DNA of 6,170 bases from Deltaproteobacteria bacterium. Its GTDB lineage: Bacteria > Desulfobacterota > Binatia > UBA9968. A program made the position numbers and the translations under genes. The DNA lies in NCBI GenBank assembly GCA_016183075.1, contig JACPFH010000471.1, positions 1-6,170 of the forward strand, given 5' to 3'. This document shows, piece after piece, positions 4,938 to 6,170 of this stretch (position 1 is the first letter of the stretch; each line of letters opens with the position of its first letter). Below the pieces are notes generated by a model. It was not told the origin of the DNA and ran no database searches. It was given only the letters and a program-made list of their open reading frames with translations.

Positions 4938-6170
4938 ATGGCTACACAGGCAAGGCAGCCGGTTGAAGAGCGCATGATCCAATTGCTCCGGCACTTGGGC
5001 ATCGAGCAGGCCCATTTTGCGGCTTCTATGCCTCGAGACTGGGGCGATCTTGTCATCACCCACCCGGAAGTCGTGTCATCCCTCACGCTGGTTTGCCCAA
5101 TGGGCATTAACCTCGATGCGCTTCGCACAAGCGCTCCCATGCTCTTGGTTGTCACCGGGGACCAGGGGCGACCGGCTCAGGAGGCGCGACAAATCGTCGG
5201 GGATCTGCCGGGAGCTACGCTGATAACTCTCCCTAACTACTTCAGTCCGCCGTGGGCGGATGTGATCGCGGATCGGACGGAGCACGTCGGCTCCGCGCTG
5301 ATGGACTTCCTTCGGCGCATCGACCAGGGGCGGACGAGGAAGGCAGCGGCGCTCCGGCAGGGCGAAGGAGAGGTCGCGGGCATCTCTTACAGCGTTCGAG
5401 GATCGGGACCTCCCCTGCTGTTGCTTCCGCTGGCCCTCGCTCCTTCGCAGTGGCAACCGCTGTTGGCGGTCCTGAGTGAACGCTATTGCACGATCACTTT
5501 AGGCGGCCCGGCGTTAGGCATGGTCGCTCACTTGGAAGCCCGCGCTCAATCGGGGTACCTGCGGGTGGTGCGACACCTGATCGAGGAGGCGCGCCTCAGC
5601 CCTGGTGAGGCCGTGCTCGAAGTTGGTTGCGGGTCAGGGGCCCTTGTTCGCTGGCTGGCCCGGCAGACGGGTGGCGCCAACCGCATCGTCGGCGCGGACA
5701 TCAACCGCTATCTCTTGCGCGAGGCGGCGGCTCTGGCCAGAAGGGACGGTGTCGAGGGCGTGATCGAATTCCGGGAAGGCGACGCGGAAGCTCTGCCCTT
5801 CACGGATAACCACTTCGATGTCACCATGTCGTGCACCGTGGCGGAGGAAGGCGATGCGGATAGGATGCTGGCTGAATTTGCGCGCGTGACGAAGCCCGGC
5901 GGAAGAGTCGCGGTCATGGTGCGGTCCATAGACATGCCGTGGTGGGTGAATCTTCCGCTCCGGGCCGAGGTTAAATCAAAGGTGGAGGGCCGGGGCCGGT
6001 TAGGAGGAAACGTTCAGGAGCAGGGATGCGCCGATGCCAGTCTCTATCGGCGTTTTCTGCAGGCGGGGCTGGCGCAGGTGAAAATGTTGCCACAGTTGGC
6101 AATCTGTGCGGGGGGAGAGAGGCTGGAATATGTGAAGGAGCGTATCGTCACCGGCCTCAGGCCCGAAGAG
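4938..6170 (+). CDS. fusion of permuted, degenerate alpha/beta-hydrolase segments with a SAM-dependent methyltransferase (3' end outside window)
   Basis: The reading frame runs 411 codons from the ATG at 4938 to the right edge without a stop. AGAGGAAG at 4926-4933 supports the start. Residues 16-125 resemble the C-terminal half of an alpha/beta hydrolase: LLRHLGIEQAHFAASM at the nucleophile-elbow position, then THPEVVSSLTLVCP, APMLLVVTGDQ and a closing VGSALMDFLRR. The GxSxG elbow is reduced to AASMP, and the expected catalytic His site reads NYFSPPW. Residues 146-196 resemble the N-terminal half (GISYSVRGSGPPLLLLP, then SQWQPLLAVLSERYCTITL) without the HG oxyanion motif. Residues 203-330 are a class I methyltransferase: VLEVGCGSG (226-234), acidic Asp254 in VGADIN, GDAEALPF (281-288), FDVTMS (293-298) and VTKPGGRVAV (317-326). 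Methylation by S-adenosylmethionine is therefore likely; the hydrolase parts are probably structural or substrate-binding. No signal peptide or membrane segment is seen. The substrate is unknown. Confidence 0.85.
   Translation, partial: MATQARQPVEERMIQLLRHLGIEQAHFAASMPRDWGDLVITHPEVVSSLTLVCPMGINLDALRTSAPMLLVVTGDQGRPAQEARQIVGDLPGATLITLPNYFSPPWADVIADRTEHVGSALMDFLRRIDQGRTRKAAALRQGEGEVAGISYSVRGSGPPLLLLPLALAPSQWQPLLAVLSERYCTITLGGPALGMVAHLEARAQSGYLRVVRHLIEEARLSPGEAVLEVGCGSGALVRWLARQTGGANRIVGADINRYLLREAAALARRDGVEGVIEFREGDAEALPFTDNHFDVTMSCTVAEEGDADRMLAEFARVTKPGGRVAVMVRSIDMPWWVNLPLRAEVKSKVEGRGRLGGNVQEQGCADASLYRRFLQAGLAQVKMLPQLAICAGGERLEYVKERIVTGLRPEE

Noticed and set aside
5076..5456. 126-codon minus-strand open frame within the fusion gene
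   Set aside because: Arg-rich, low-information translation, fully antisense to a frame with clear hydrolase-like and methyltransferase motifs.

Overview
The window looks like chromosomal DNA from a GC-rich, probably uncultivated soil or sediment bacterium. The grounds are high GC at third codon positions, good Shine-Dalgarno sites, and a gene mix (NMT1/TauA-type binding protein, ornithine cyclodeaminase-like enzyme, hydrolase-methyltransferase fusion) of the kind common in lineages such as Rokubacteria, Binatota or Deltaproteobacteria-like groups. That placement is inference from gene content only; no rRNA or marker phylogeny is available. No tRNA, rRNA, insertion sequence, phage gene or CRISPR array is visible.

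Layout. Bases 1-207 (minus) hold the C-terminal part of an ABC-transporter substrate-binding protein with no start codon and no N-terminal two thirds, so probably a 5'-truncated remnant. From 243 to 2033 (plus) lies an intact M3-family oligoendopeptidase (PepF-like). It converges, with only 6 bp between stop codons, on cinA (2040-3290, minus). cinA is preceded on the same strand by a small VOC/glyoxalase-fold gene (3384-3776, minus). The gap between these two is a degenerate array of 7-bp units that runs into the VOC stop codon.

A 139-bp divergent intergenic region (3777-3915) separates the VOC gene from a plus-strand pair: an ornithine cyclodeaminase/mu-crystallin family enzyme (3916-4893) and, 44 bp further on, an unusual protein (4938 to the right edge, no stop in the window). 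Its N-terminal ~200 residues are two catalytically eroded pieces of alpha/beta-hydrolase fold in permuted order (C-terminal half first, N-terminal half second), followed by a class I SAM-dependent methyltransferase domain.

How the genes relate. VOC-cinA and OCD-methyltransferase look like two short divergent transcription units. No single pathway links them convincingly. CinA belongs to NAD/ADP-ribose housekeeping, PepF to peptide turnover, and the OCD-like enzyme to amino or imino acid NAD(P) chemistry. The most notable points are the permuted hydrolase-methyltransferase fusion, the CinA whose C-terminal amidohydrolase domain has lost its catalytic residues, and the heptad-phased repeat.
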